NCBI GenBank assembly: GCA_051294375.1
Contig: CM119270.1
Span: forward strand, 3,281,436 to 3,345,435
Direction: 5' to 3'
DNA length: 64,000 nt
Source: Paraspadella gotoi
Lineage: Eukaryota > Chaetognatha
Shown in pieces: positions 10,076 through 21,078 of this stretch. The notes beneath the pieces were generated by a model. It was not told where the DNA came from, did no database searches, and was given only the letters and a program-made list of their open reading frames with translations. The position numbers were made by a program, and so were the translations under genes. The number at the start of each line of letters is the position of its first letter. Positions within the stretch are counted from its first letter, which is position 1.

Positions 10076-12128
10076 GTGAGGGGGAGGAGGTGGGGAGAGA
10101 GAGGGTAAAGAAGAGGGGGTAGAGGTGGGGAGGGCGAGAGATTCCTTTTAATAATCTGAATGAAAAAAAAAAACCCATTAGGAATGAAGTCGACGTAATC
10201 TTACCTTCCAACCGTCCACACTGACATCTGCTCTAGGGATTAACGGGATTATTTCGGTTTTTAGTTGCGCCGCGAGTACACGCGGAGTCGTCACTTTTCG
10301 GTCGGTCTGTCGGTCCGTCGGTTTGTCCCACTTACGTTAAAAATGCATATAATTTACTTATGGTTGGTTGCTCATTTGTTAAGATAGAAAAAAAACCTCA
10401 AATCTAAGGGACTGCTAGCGCCGCCTTCGGGAATTCCTAAAACTATAAGGAATAAAAGAAGGAATTTTGATGCAGTGCATGTCATAGATACACGAACAAA
10501 GAAACTTTTTTAGCCATGTCACGTCATGTCATATCATGTGATCAAAGGGAAATACACGTGAAAATAAAGTCACTGCGGCGCAACACATTGGAATCACCGT
10601 TCTCGTTTTTCTTTAATTTTGTCTTTGTTCCTGATTCCATTTTTAATTCCGCTTCTCTTCAATAGACCAACGAGCCTGTTATCTTTTTCATCTCTTTTTC
10701 CTTTCTATTCTATTTTCTCTCTTTTTTCTCTTTTCTTTTTCCTTTCTATTCTATTTTTTTCCTTCTTTCTCCTTTCTTTTTCCTTTCAATTCCAATTTCT
10801 CTCTTCTTTCTCCTCTATTTTTCCTTTCTATTCCAATTTCTCTTTTCTTTCTCCTTTCTTTTTCCTTTCTATTTCAATTTCTCTTTTCTTTCTCCTTTCT
10901 TTTTCCTTTCTACTCAACTTTCTCTTTTCTTTATATTTTCTTACTCCTTTCTATACTTATTTCTTTTCTTTCTCTTTCCTTTTTCCTCTCTATTTCATTT
11001 CCTCTCTTTTTCTTTTCTTTTTCCTCTCTATTTCAATTCCTCTTATTTCTTTTCTTTCCCCCCCTCTCTTTTTCCAATTTTTTCTTCTCATCGCAAAATC
11101 TCGCAGGAATTTCTCTCGCCTTTTTCCTTCTATTTTTTCTCACTGAATTAATCTAATNNNNNNNNNNNNNNNNNNNNNNNNNNNNNNNNNNNNNNNNNNN
11201 NNNNNNNNNNNNNNNNNNNNNNNNNNNNNNNNNNNNNNNNNNNNNNNNNNNNNNNNNNNNNNNNNNNNNNNNNNNNNNNNNNNNNNNNNNNNNNNNNNNN
11301 NNNNNNNNNNNNNNNNNNNNNNNNNNNNNNNNNNNNNNNNNNNNNNNNNNNNNNNNNNNNNNNNNNNNNNNNNNNNNNNNNNNNNNNNNNNNNNNNNNNN
11401 NNNNNNNNNNNNNNNNNNNNNNNNNNNNNNNNNNNNNNNNNNNNNNNNNNNNNNNNNNNNNNNNNNNNNNNNNNNNNNNNNNNNNNNNNNNNNNNNNNNN
11501 NNNNNNNNNNNNNNNNNNNNNNNNNNNNNNNNNNNNNNNNNNNNNNNNNNNNNNNNNNNNNNNNNNNNNNNNNNNNNNNNNNNNNNNNNNNNNNNNNNNN
11601 NNNNNNNNNNNNNNNNNNNNNNNNNNNNNNNNNNNNNNNNNNNNNNNNNNNNNNNNNNNNNNNNNNNNNNNNNNNNNNNNNNNNNNNNNNNNNNNNNNNN
11701 NNNNNNNNNNNNNNNNNNNNNNNNNNNNNNNNNNNNNNNNNNNNNNNNNNNNNNNNNAGAAAGGAGGGAGGAAGGGGGAAGGAAAGGGAAGGGAGGGTGG
11801 AGAGGAAAGAGAGAAGGAAGGATGAAGGAAGTAGAGTAGAGAGTAGAGAGGAAAAGGGAGGAGAGAGGAAGAAGAGAAAAAAGATAAGGATAATGGAGGA
11901 AAAAGGAAAGAATATCAAAGAAAGAGAATTAAAGACAATAATAATTATTAGAATTCGATAAAAGATATGAAATAATAAAAATTTTGTAGGAAATAAAATA
12001 TTAGCTAAAAATGAAAAATGAAAAAAATTATGGACGATCGAAAGATGAACGACCGCGAGAAAAAGACAAAGAAGAAATCTGAAAGATGAAACGAGTCTTA
12101 CAAATTCGAGTCAGACCGAAATTCAATC

Positions 12129-12180
<52 letters not shown>

Positions 12181-12675
12181 CCAACCATATCATTCAGTCG
12201 AACCGCTGAAGAATTAAAAAAAAAGGTGAGATGGAATAAAGAAAGAAAAAAATGATGGAAAGCAAGAACGGAGAGCGTTAGAGACTGAGAATCGAGTAGC
12301 GCGAAAGGAGGAAAGGAAAGGAAAGGNNNNNNNNNNNNNNNNNNNNNNNNNNNNNNNNNNNNNNNNNNNNNNNNNNNNNNNNNNNNNNNNNNNNNNNNNN
12401 NNNNNNNNNNNNNNNNNNNNNNNNNNNNNNNNNNNNNNNNNNNNNNNNNNNNNNNNNNNNNNNNNNNNNNNNNNNNNNNNNNNNNNNNNNNNNNNNNNNN
12501 NNNNNNNNNNNNNNNNNNNNNNNNNNNNNNNNNNNNNNNNNNNNNNNNNNNNNNNNNNNNAAGGAAAGGAGGAAAGGAAAGGATTTAATGAATACGAAAA
12601 GCGAGAGATGACGGAGAAAATGAATTCATCCAGCGTTGAAGCGGAATGAGGTCATAATTAAGGCTAAGGGACCGA

Positions 12676-12707
<32 letters not shown>

Positions 12708-15240
12708 AACGAGAAGCGAGAGAGAGGGGAGTGAGAGAGAGGAGAGAGAGAGAGAGGGAGAGGAGAGGTGGAGAGAGAGAGAGAGAGGCATTTTATGACG
12801 TGTCCGTGAGTAAATTTTCTCTTCACTTAAATAAATACATTCCGCACATTATTTCTCCGCCTTCACCTCACTCCTCCTCCTCCTCCTCCTCCTCTTCTTC
12901 CTCCTTCCGCCCAACAGATTCTCCTCCAAGGAGGCGGAACCGCTGGCGGCGGCGTCAACACCGTCGAGGGCGGCGTCCATCACGGAGGCGGCGGCGCCAA
13001 CAGCGAACTCGATCAAAACAATCAAAAGCTCATCTTTTTGGACAAGAGCAGCTCGGATTACGTGAGGGTGGTTAATCCCGTGTCGGGTGAGTATAAGGGA
13101 TTTTTGGGGTTTAAATCTATCTCTTTTTACCTTTACCTTATCTAACAATTTTATAATATCGACGATATTAAAATAGGCTTTAATTTGGCTCTCTTTTCTA
13201 AAAGAGCCTCTTCTTTACTTTAATATCTAGCCTAATCTATTGCCCATATCTTTATCCCTAACCTTAATCATTAATCATAACCAAAATCCCCAACCCTCAT
13301 CCCTAAACCTAATTCATCACCCAAACCCTTTTTTAAACCTAATCTTTAAACCTGAAAACTAATTCAATTTCGAATTCAAGACAAAATGCGGCGTTTTGGG
13401 AATAAAAGGCCCAAGATTTTTAATTTTCACTCTTTTTTTTTCCAGTTCACAATTTGAGCCAATTCACGATCGCCTTTTGGGCCAAATCGAAGACGCCTCG
13501 AATCGGAACTGTGATGAGCTACTCCCAAGGAGGAAAGGACGTCATCTTCATCGGAAACAGGGGACTTCAAGCTCAGGTTACATCCGGGGAGGCGCGGCGG
13601 AGGGGGGGGGGGTAGTTTCGTGGTTTTTAAAGATGAAAGTTTAAAATCGTCAACTCGGTTTAGCTTTAGTGATAAAAGTTCGGATTTAAACATTCTGAAC
13701 CTTTTAACAGTCGAGAGAAGATCCCAAGAAATATTATGTAAGAAAGAAACTAAAAACCTCTCTCGAATTATTTACAAATTAAGAAATTGTTTTGCTTTTT
13801 TGTCTATTTTCAAATGCCGATCCCAAAACTTTATATAGTTTAAAGCAAAGAATGTACGTAAGTCAGTCAAAAGCCGGTTTTTAGAGGAAAGCAGACGAAG
13901 ATTATGACAAGAGTCAATGTTTTTCGTTTGGAAATGACGTCGTTAAAGGAAGTTTACGGTAAAGACTTTTACGACGAAGGGAATCGCCGTTCGTGAGGAC
14001 GAAATAATCGGCAAGTGGTTTACCGCTAAAGATTTAAACAGTTATGTATGGTCTATAAAGTTAGCTTTTTTTTTATATAATTTAGTGTAAACATCCGTAC
14101 AAATTACACAACTCTTATCCTAAATATAGGCTTTATAACGGGCTTCAAAAATGCAAATGAGATTTCGAAACCATAAAAATATTCTATTCTAACAAAACGG
14201 CTAAACGGCTAAACAATAGAAATATGTAAATGTACGTAAGAAATAGTTAAGACCGGCTTTACCATCTCTCTATAATTGATCACTATCAATAAACGAAATA
14301 CAATTTTTCTTCTAAAAATAAAACTCCAACAAACTCTTTTAACATTTTTCCCCAGTTGACCGACCGACAAATCCTGGTGGATCTGGGCGACGTGAAGAAA
14401 GTCTCGATGCCTCACGCCATCAACGATCAGTGGCATCACTTCGCCATCACGTGGAGATCCATTTCCGGCACTTGGGTCTTTTACTTGGACGGAAATCCCG
14501 TGGACGCGGGTCAGGGCCTCCGCCCCAAACAGGACGTGCCATCTGGCGGGGTGTTTTACTTTGGGTCATCGATTCACGCGCAGGGTGAGGGTGGGGGAGG
14601 TAGGGCGAAAGGGAGGAAAGGAAAGATGAGGAAGAAAACAGAGATTTTAAGAAGTAAAAACAATTCGAAAGAAAGTACAAAGTGATTCACGGGTACCGAT
14701 TTTATCCGATTTTACCAACATTTTATTAACTAGATAAGTCCTCTAAGTTTTATTTGTATTTTTAATACTGCCATGCAAGGGAAGCGGGGTAGGGCCCCCG
14801 CCCGAGGATTAGTTCCGGGTTTGAACCCGGGGCGCTCGTTGATAAACGGCGCGTTAGATCTCTGGGACAAATTTTTTTTGTTATGGAACAAAGTTGGGTA
14901 AGGCATTATTCTATCCTGCGTTACAATTCGCTAATTTTCCAACGATTAAACCTAATATTAATTAATGCTCCCACCTCTCCCCTTTTTTAAACCTTACCCC
15001 CCCTTTCCTCCTCCCCCCTTAACAGCTCCGGACTCTCCCATCTTTTCCGGAGCTCAAACCTTCAAAGGCGAATTAACCGGCATCAACATTTGGAAATACG
15101 CGATGGCGAAGGAAGCCGTCAGACTCATCGCCGACCCTTGCATCTCCACAATGACGAAGGGCAACGTCATTTCTTGGCCTCCGGATATGGACAACATGGG
15201 GGCGGTCTCGTTGGTCAAGGGGAGTCCGTGTTGGGATTGA
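9918..15240 (+). CDS. Pentraxin-domain protein gene (exons 9918-10075, 12918-13086, 13446-13576, 14356-14584, 15026-15240)
   Basis: Five exons are visible. The last four chain perfectly in phase (1, 0, 1, stop) and encode a whole pentraxin domain. Landmarks: an opening strand KLIFLDKSSSDYVRVVNPVS, then LSQFTIAFWAKSKTPRIGTV, the family core WHHFAITWRSISGTW with a YLDGNPVDAG turn, and FKGELTGINIWKYAM. It closes with GNVISWPP and a final Cys. The first exon is helical and Gln-rich, as in long/neuronal pentraxins, whose N-terminal coiled coil multimerises the secreted protein. It ends in phase 2, which does not match the phase-0 start of the next exon. At least one exon is therefore probably missing, plausibly in the gaps at 11158-11757 or 12327-12560. 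Start codon and signal peptide are not seen. Both cysteines of the usual pentraxin disulfide are Ala. Secreted lectin-like role inferred from the family. Confidence 0.85.
11158..11757. other. Assembly gap (600 N)
   Basis: Run of N between a pyrimidine-rich tract and a purine-rich tract. Confidence 1.
12327..12560. other. Assembly gap (234 N)
   Basis: Run of N flanked on both sides by AAGGAAAGG repeats. Confidence 1.
12918..13086 (+). CDS. Pentraxin gene, exon with Gly/His linker and first strand
   Basis: Acceptor CCCAACAG|ATT, donor G|GTGAGT at 13087. Phase 0 in, 1 out. Begins ILLQGGGTAGGGVN, then a Gly/His linker and ELDQNNQ. The pentraxin fold starts at KLIFLDKSSSDYVRVVNPVS. Confidence 0.8.
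13172..13413. mobile_element. MITE-like CTAACC-rich element in the pentraxin intron
   Basis: The right end GCGGCGTTTTGGGAATAAAA matches the family end motif. The left end GGCTCTCTTTTCTAAAAGAG is its inverted counterpart. The interior again has CCTAACC-like words. It ends about 30 bp upstream of the next exon. Confidence 0.45.
13446..13576 (+). CDS. Pentraxin gene, exon 3 of those visible
   Basis: Acceptor TTTTTCCAG, donor CAG|GTT. Phase 1 in, 0 out. Encodes VHNLSQFTIAFWAKSKTP, then RIGTVMSYSQGGKDVIFIGN and RGLQAQ. The residue usually Cys in the FT-x-C strand is Ala (FTIA). The DNEI-type calcium-ligand segment is replaced by KDVI. Confidence 0.85.
13577..14355. other. Intron
   Basis: AT-rich, with G-run at 13600-13612. 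No exon-like signal. Confidence 0.7.
14356..14584 (+). CDS. Pentraxin gene, core exon
   Basis: Acceptor TTTTTCCCCAG, donor G|GTGAGG at 14585. Phase 0 in, 1 out. Holds LTDRQILVDLGDVKKVSM, then the signature region NDQWHHFAITWRSISGTWVF with YLDGNPV. The PROSITE-type pentraxin pattern H-x-C-x-[ST]-W-x-[ST] is matched except that Cys is Ala (H-F-A-I-T-W-R-S). The later FGSSIHAQ occupies the place of the calcium-binding EQD-type loop. Confidence 0.9.
14758..14860 (+). repeat. tRNA-like B-box sequence, possible SINE fragment
   Basis: TTCCGGGTTTGAACCCGGGG (14811-14830) forms a T-arm-like hairpin (CCGGG / loop TTTGAAC / CCGG) that resembles an RNA polymerase III B box. No matching acceptor stem, so this is not an intact tRNA. 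Confidence 0.35.
15026..15240 (+). CDS. Pentraxin gene, terminal exon
   Basis: Acceptor CCCCTTAACAG. Phase 1 in, TGA at 15238-15240. Encodes DSPIFSGAQTFKGELTGINI, WKYAMAKEAVRLIADPC, and ends GSPCWD. The pair of cysteines around GNVISW is the arrangement I associate with long pentraxins. AATAAA at 15364-15369 is a good polyadenylation signal. Confidence 0.9.
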
Positions 15241-17147
15241 CGGGAGGGAGAGAGAGAGAGAGGGAGAGAGGGAGAGAGAGGGATAGTGAGAGAGATTTAT
15301 TAGCCGGAGAGTTGAAAAAGAGAGTAGTAATTAATTAATTAAATTGGGCGGGTAATGAATCTTAATAAAGGTTATCAAGTTTGTTTTATCAACTGTGTCC
15401 TTTGAGATTGTAAAATTATTGAACTTGTTTGAAAATTTTATTCGACAACATTTAACGCTATGAGGATTAAAATGATATTTAAATCTTGAGAGAGGCCTAT
15501 TTTTTGTAAGTTTAACTCAAGGCCAAAATTGTTTTTCATGGCCACGAAAGAAAACAGATTGTCGTCTTTTCGATTCCCAAAAAAACAAAAACAAAAAGAA
15601 AAGAAAAGAAAAGAAATGAAATGAAAAAGATATGGAGGAAACACAAGTTGTTTTTTTTGGTTTTTTTTTGAGAGGAAAATAGCGGAAGTGAAATGGAAAA
15701 TATTGGGGAATAAAAGGAAATCGAATTAGGAAAATTATCGGGCGAATTTTTATTAGAAGGAGGAGGACTGTGGGAGAGGAAATATGGCGAAAGGAGGAAA
15801 GGAAAGAAAGGAGGAAAAAGAAAAGGAGGAAGAAAGAGAAGAGAAAGAAAAAAGAAAACTGAGATTCGGATTTAAGATCCAGAAAGGAAAAAAAAAAAAG
15901 GGAAAATAAGAAAAGTCGGGACATTTTAAAATCATGGCAGCTCGTAATGTTATGTAACGTTAACAAATGTTATAAAATGAGCATGTTAGCTTTATACGAA
16001 GGGTTATTAGGTTGATATATGAAAATCATATTACGACGTAACATTGTAGATTCTAGAATGTTTTTTTTTTTAAATTCGTTTAATCGTTATACATATGAAA
16101 GTTTTACTGGGAAAGAAGCGCGAATAATGTAAATACAGTCGAATTCGGTTTTACCGACGCGGACCCTTTAAAATTAAGTCTTTACAGCGTCTTGCGATTT
16201 GCAGATTTATTACGAAACTCCCCCCCAAAAATAATAATTGTATTCAATAAAATGATGGCTTTCGTTTTTGACGCATCTTTTTCTTTCAAGAATGACTCAA
16301 AAAAAAAAAAAAAATGAGGCCGATGTTTCATTCTCATCATATTTTTTTGTTTTTGTTTTCAGTCGTCGTCTTTTGTCCAAATGAGGACGAGAGATCATTT
16401 TTCTATTATCACCCTTTATTGTTTCATGTTTCTCTCAAATTATCTCTCTTTGTCTGTAAAAAAAAATAAACAAACAAACAAAAACTACAAAAGCCAAAAA
16501 ATCGTTTTGTCATAAATTTTTGATCTCGTTCTGAATAAAAAAAAGTCTGTCTTAATGTTTTGGGGTTTTTTTTTTTGTTTAGAAAGAAATTTAAATGTTC
16601 CATCTTTCGAATTCTTATTAAACAAATTATAATTTAGCTTAAAAAAATATTTAAATCTATGAAAAAATTGCTGGGAAAGCTAAAAATGATTCCATCAAAA
16701 AATCTGCACTGTATTGTTCTAGTCACAGGCGGAACAATGCCAGCACAACCTGATGCGGTGATGACCGGCAGCAAGCGCCCCGTCAAATCCTAAGTGAGTA
16801 TCCAGTGGAACGGACCCGGTGGTGGAACAACCCACGGCATCAGAGTGGTCGCCCCCATTATCATAATTTTGAAAATAATAAATACTCATCAAAGACTCTA
16901 TTCAATAAACTTTTTTATCATTATCATAATTTTGAAAATAATAAATACGTTTATTTGATAGTCTTTGATGAATCCACGATAGTTTCGCTCCTACAGCCTC
17001 GTCTGTGGATCTTACTAAAATGTCAAAATTCTTTCTCGGTAGTCAATCTAAAATTTAACTTCTAACATTATGATTATCTTTAAAAAAAAAAAAACCAACA
17101 AAAGAGCAACGCGTCATATTAATCATATCGGGATTTTAATTTGAACA
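15241..17147. other. 3' flank, GA repeats and A/T tracts
   Basis: GA repeat at 15246-15295, A-rich and G/A-rich DNA to 15900, then AT-rich sequence. Around 16859-16975 the word ATTATCATAATTTTGAAAAT is directly duplicated about 60 bp apart. No exon supported. Confidence 0.5.
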
Positions 17148-18986
17148 TCAAATGATTTCGTCTTCGTCGAGAAAAACTTTTGGGGAAAAAGATTCTGAAT
17201 CGAAAGGAAGAAAAGCATCCGACGCCGGTGGAGGAAAGGAGCGGGAAAGGGAGGAGGCGCTGGTGATCGAGGAATGGCGCCGATCTTGGTAGGCGTCTTT
17301 GGAATGGCGCCGATCTTGGTAGGCGTCATTGGAAAGGTGTCGGTTTTGGTAGGTGTCATTGGAAAGGCGCCGATCTTGGTAGGTATCTTTGATACGGTGT
17401 TGGTCTTTGAAGGCCTTATTGGAATGGCAAAAATCTTTGGAAGAAAAGTACCAATCTTTATGTGCATCAGAAGAAAGGTGACAAAAATCGCAGGCTTTGG
17501 AAGAGGTGCACTGATCATGTAAAAATTTATTTGAATTACGGCAATTTTTGCAGGTGTTTAAGGAAAAGTACACATCATGGTAATTCTTGTAGCTATCATA
17601 AGAAGGACGCCGATCATTGCTAGCGGAATTGGAAAGGTATCGATGTTGGTTGGCGTCATATGAACGGCGCCTCACCTCGTTGGAAAGGCGCCAATTTGGG
17701 AGGGCGTCGTCGGAAAAGCGCCTATTTCTTTCATCATCAAAGGAAAGGCGCCGGTAGTCATCCTCGAAGGAGACGCGCCGGTCAAAGATGGCGTCGGAAT
17801 CCGAGTCTTTTCGAGAAGCGCCGTTTTTCTTTCCTTCGCATTTTCCTTTTATTCTCTCTTTATCATCTTTCTTCTCTTTCCCTTTCCTTATCCTCTCTTC
17901 TCTTTTCTCCTCATCGTCTATCCTCTTCAGCAGCACCGCCCCAGTCTCAACAGCGCCGTAGTTTTCGTAAAGATGCGAAATCGGCTCCACGAGATTTCCT
18001 TCGGCGGTCGACTGCGGCGCCGACGAATCCTCGAAGAAGGAAGATAATTTTGTCGACGGAATTCTCTCGATTTCGAAGTAAGGGAGGTCGGAGTTGTCGT
18101 CGTTGTTGTTGTCGTCGTGCCTCTCCTCCTCCTCCTCCTCCTTCTGCTCCTCCTCCTTATCCTTGCATAACTCGTCTAATCGATAGTAAAAAACGGAATC
18201 TGCTGTCGATGCCGCCCCCGCCGCCTTTGACGCAGCCGCAGGCGCAATTGGCGCATCCGTATCCGCTGCTGACGAAGCCGCCGCAGCCGCAGCCGCCAAA
18301 ACTTCCAACGCAGCCTCGTCGATTTCCGGAACATGACTCGTCCGGCTGCTTTGATGCGAAGGACGATCCACCACCGGACGGGGAGTTTTTGGCAGCGGCG
18401 GCCGATCGAGGAAAATGTGAGCCAAGTTGACGCTGTTGCTGCGCAGATGACCGGCGCCGCTGCTTTCTTTTCTTCTTCCTCTCCCTCTGCCGCTGAGGGA
18501 TTCGCTCATCAGCTGCCTAACGCGGAGGGTCACTCCTTTCGACAGAGAGCAACCGTCGTTTTGATAAATCGGCGGCGACGGAGGCGGCGGCGGCGGCGGT
18601 CTCTGCCGCCGAGACGATTTCCGGCAGTTGATTTCGTCCCCTCCTTTTCCGGCAGCGTCATACATCGCCTTCGCTGCCGCCGCTGGCGATCCCTGCGGCG
18701 TCGGGACAAAGAATCCAGCGGCGCCATCAACCGGAAATAAAACGACTCCTCCATCGCAGCCGCCGACGCTGGAAACGCGCCGGATCGAGCCCGAGGGAGT
18801 CGATCGCGGCGAGGTGGCGGCTGAGGCGGAAGCGGCGGACGCGGTGGAGGCGGAAGCGCCCGCCTGATCCTCGACCCACTCTAGGACGCGATTGAAGGAA
18901 GCGATGAGATTCGCGGAGGAAGAATCGGGAGGAACTGAAGAGAGTTTGGAGGAGAGGAAGCGAAGTTCGTTGATTGGAGGAGGGGG
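17148..18986 (-). CDS. R-R-x-S repeat protein, long terminal exon
   Basis: Acceptor CTCCAG|CCC at 18987-18992 on the minus strand, phase 0, open for 612 codons. Codon choice is GC-ending outside the repeats. The repeat-coding DNA (17270-17800) alternates GGCGCC- and GGTAGG-containing units of about 30-33 bp. Confidence 0.65.
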   Translation of the reverse strand, partial: PPPPINELRFLSSKLSSVPPDSSSANLIASFNRVLEWVEDQAGASASTASAASASAATSPRSTPSGSIRRVSSVGGCDGGVVLFPVDGAAGFFVPTPQGSPAAAAKAMYDAAGKGGDEINCRKSSRRQRPPPPPPPSPPIYQNDGCSLSKGVTLRVRQLMSESLSGRGRGRRKESSGAGHLRSNSVNLAHIFLDRPPLPKTPRPVVDRPSHQSSRTSHVPEIDEAALEVLAAAAAAASSAADTDAPIAPAAASKAAGAASTADSVFYYRLDELCKDKEEEQKEEEEEERHDDNNNDDNSDLPYFEIERIPSTKLSSFFEDSSAPQSTAEGNLVEPISHLYENYGAVETGAVLLKRIDDEEKREERIRKGKEKKDDKERIKGKCEGKKNGASRKDSDSDAIFDRRVSFEDDYRRLSFDDERNRRFSDDALPNWRLSNEVRRRSYDANQHRYLSNSASNDRRPSYDSYKNYHDVYFSLNTCKNCRNSNKFLHDQCTSSKACDFCHLSSDAHKDWYFSSKDFCHSNKAFKDQHRIKDTYQDRRLSNDTYQNRHLSNDAYQDRRHSKDAYQDRRHSSITSASSLSRSFPPPASDAFLPFDSESFSPKVFLDEDEII

Positions 18987-19005
18987 CTGGAGTGGGGTTG
19001 GGAGG

Positions 19006-19041
<36 letters not shown>

Positions 19042-19517
19042 TGAGTCAAAGAAATTAATCAATCGAAAAATGAATAATTCATTAGACTATGAAGCAATCA
19101 ATCAATCGGTTTATCAGTCATTCATCAAATCAATCAATCAATCTATCTGTTGATCAATCAGTTAGTCATTTAGTCAATCTAGCAAACAATTAATCAATCA
19201 GTCATTCAATTAATCATTTAGACGATTAATCAATCGCTAACTTATTCAATCAATCCGTCAATCGTTATATTCAATCAATCAATTTACAACTCAATCATTA
19301 AATCAAAATGCCAATCTATCAATCAATCTGTCAATCAACCAATCAATCCTATCCATTCCATCCCGTCACCGTATCCAAAGTGTCGTAGACGTTAGCCTTC
19401 GACGCCGACGAGCATCTCGTGGAGTCGTAGAAATTCTCGAAGAGTCCGACGGAAGAAAGATCGATGAAGAGTCGAGGCAGGAGCCGAACCGGGGTGGTAG
19501 CGGGCTCATGTAGTTGA
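17148..19517 (-). CDS. Unidentified protein with R-R-x-S phospho-motif repeats (exons 19370-19517 and 17148-18986)
   Basis: Two exons join in phase 0. The upstream one (acceptor CCCCGCAG, donor ACG|GTGACG) reads PVRLLPRLFIDLSSVGLFEN, then FYDSTRCSSASKANVYDTLD. The second starts after CACTCCAG and runs 612 codons to a TGA at 17148-17150. In order it holds PPPPINELRFLSSKLSSVPP, an Ala/Ser-rich stretch, a poly-Pro run, a poly-Ala region, an acidic Glu/Asp block and a Lys-rich basic block. A ~200-residue C-terminal region follows, built from degenerate 9-11 residue repeats such as DRRLSNDTYQN and DRRHSKDAYQD. Eight R-R-x-S motifs fall in the repeats and one more near the N-end (SIRRVSS). Two C-x2-C pairs (CKNC, CDFC) interrupt the array. 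I do not recognise a family. No transmembrane segment or enzyme domain is visible, so it is probably a cytoplasmic or scaffold-type C-terminus. Upstream exons are missing. Confidence 0.65.
19006..19345. repeat. (AATC)n microsatellite, degenerate
   Basis: Perfect AATC copies at 19006-19040, then a decayed array to about 19345. It fills the intron of the R-R-x-S repeat gene. Confidence 0.85.
19370..19517 (-). CDS. R-R-x-S repeat protein, upstream exon
   Basis: 148 bp: one base completes a codon, then 49 codons, ending phase 0 at donor GTGACG. Splice sites are acceptable rather than strong. Composition and phase compatibility with the next exon are the main support. Confidence 0.5.
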
Positions 19518-21016
19518 CTGCGGGGTATGCGGCTGCGGGGGGAAGGATTGGGGTAGAAGGACGGGAAAATGGGGGGGGGTGTGGGGAGGAGAGGAAAATT
19601 TGGGGAGGGGAGGGGTGAGAGATGGAGAGAAATCGGTGGGCAAGAGAAAAGAGCGAACTGAATTCAAGCGAGGATTTATCTTGATTCTTTTATTTGTAAT
19701 ACTTGTGTCCAATAATTAATTCTTAATCCCTAATACTGATAAGTAACCCTAATACATTATCCTTACTATATCACCTGTCTTTAATCTACTAACCCAGGTC
19801 CCCAATCTTGACCTAATCTCCTAATCCTTTAGAATATTGCTAACCAAATCCCCACCTTAACCCAATCTCTAACCTCTAACCTTATCTTTTAAACTTTAAA
19901 ACTTAGCTTAATTAATTTATTAATTAAAGCTGAAATGAATCTCTCTCGGAAAATATGTCCGAAAAGGCCAACCAATAAACACGGGGAACAAAAATGATAA
20001 AAGAAAATATGATACCGGATCTAAATTGACGTAGTTGCTGTCGTTTGTCTTTTTTTCTTTGGGCGAAGTTTTTTTATCCTTTCGTCTGTGAAGAAAAAAA
20101 GAAATAAGAAAATAAAAGAAGAAAATGAAAAAAAAAGGGAGTTTAACTTTTCTTTCTCTTTTTTTTCAAGTTTTTTTTATTTCTTATTTTTTTTTTTTTT
20201 GTTTTTTTTCTTTTCGAAGTCTCGACGTCTTCGAAATCTCCGGCCCGATGAGAAGAGGAATAATAACAGACGGGCGGAAATAAAGCGAAAAATGAAGGGA
20301 TTTGGTTGAAATAGGAAAAAAGGATGTGGTTGAAAAGGGAGGAAAAGGGGAAGGAGTGTGGTTGAAATAGGAAAAAAGGATGTGGTTTATATTAGAGGAA
20401 AATGACAATGAGTGTTGTTGTAATGGGTGGAAAAAGAAAAGGTTCTTCGATGAAATGGAAAAAAAAAGAAAAGAAAAAGTAATAAAGAAATTATGTAAAA
20501 TAGGAAAGCGATGTGGATAAATTTAAATGAAAAAGCGAGAAATCGCGTTACCTTAAATCAGATTAAAAAAACTAACAAATGAAAATGAAGCGGAGAGAAA
20601 GAAAAATAAAACATCGTGGAGACAAATAAAGAAAAGGGGGAAAAAAACATCTGGGGAAAGAAATGTTTGGTTCTGACGAATGACGAAATTGTAGTGACAG
20701 AAACGAATGGAAATGTAATAATAAAGACGGAAGGAAAGAAAGCGAAACGAGAGAGCGACTCGCGTCTTGTGCCATTTGCGCATGCGTGACAACGAATGTG
20801 ACGCAATTGGTTGTTTTTTTTCTCGTTTTTTTTTTTGACAATGAAATTCAATGTCTGTCAAGATTTGGTATACACGTTTTTGACGATCGTATGCAAATAT
20901 ATGACCGTTCTTATTATCTTCACTTGAGTGATCGTATTTACCTAGTATATACAATTATACATATGAAAAAAAAATCAATAACGGACTACGTTTTTAAACA
21001 AACCTGATTTTCTTAG

Positions 21017-21078
21017 CCTACAACGCAGTTTCCGACGGACGAATGACGAAGAAGAAGAAGGAAACGACGACAAAATGA
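21017..21078 (+). CDS. Weak candidate terminal exon
   Basis: Acceptor TTTTCTTAG is followed by 19 codons, YNAVSDGRMTKKKKETTTK, then TGA. It looks like the basic tail of some protein, but nothing upstream supports it and GAC/ACG triplet repeats surround it. Confidence 0.2.

Larger units (their letters stand above)
10076..12917. other. Putative intron(s): CT-rich tract, two gaps and GA repeats
   Basis: Contains TCGGTCGGTCTGTCGGTCCG at 10297-10316 (related to a repeat tail at 55.2 kb), a 500-bp TTTTCTCTTCC-type pyrimidine tract (10620-11150), gaps at 11158-11757 and 12327-12560, and GA microsatellites (12131-12180, 12674-12787). No exon can be read in the visible sequence. Confidence 0.5.

Noticed and set aside
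18333-18867. Arg- and Ala-rich open frames on the + strand
   Set aside because: Shadows of the 612-codon minus-strand exon in GC-rich DNA.
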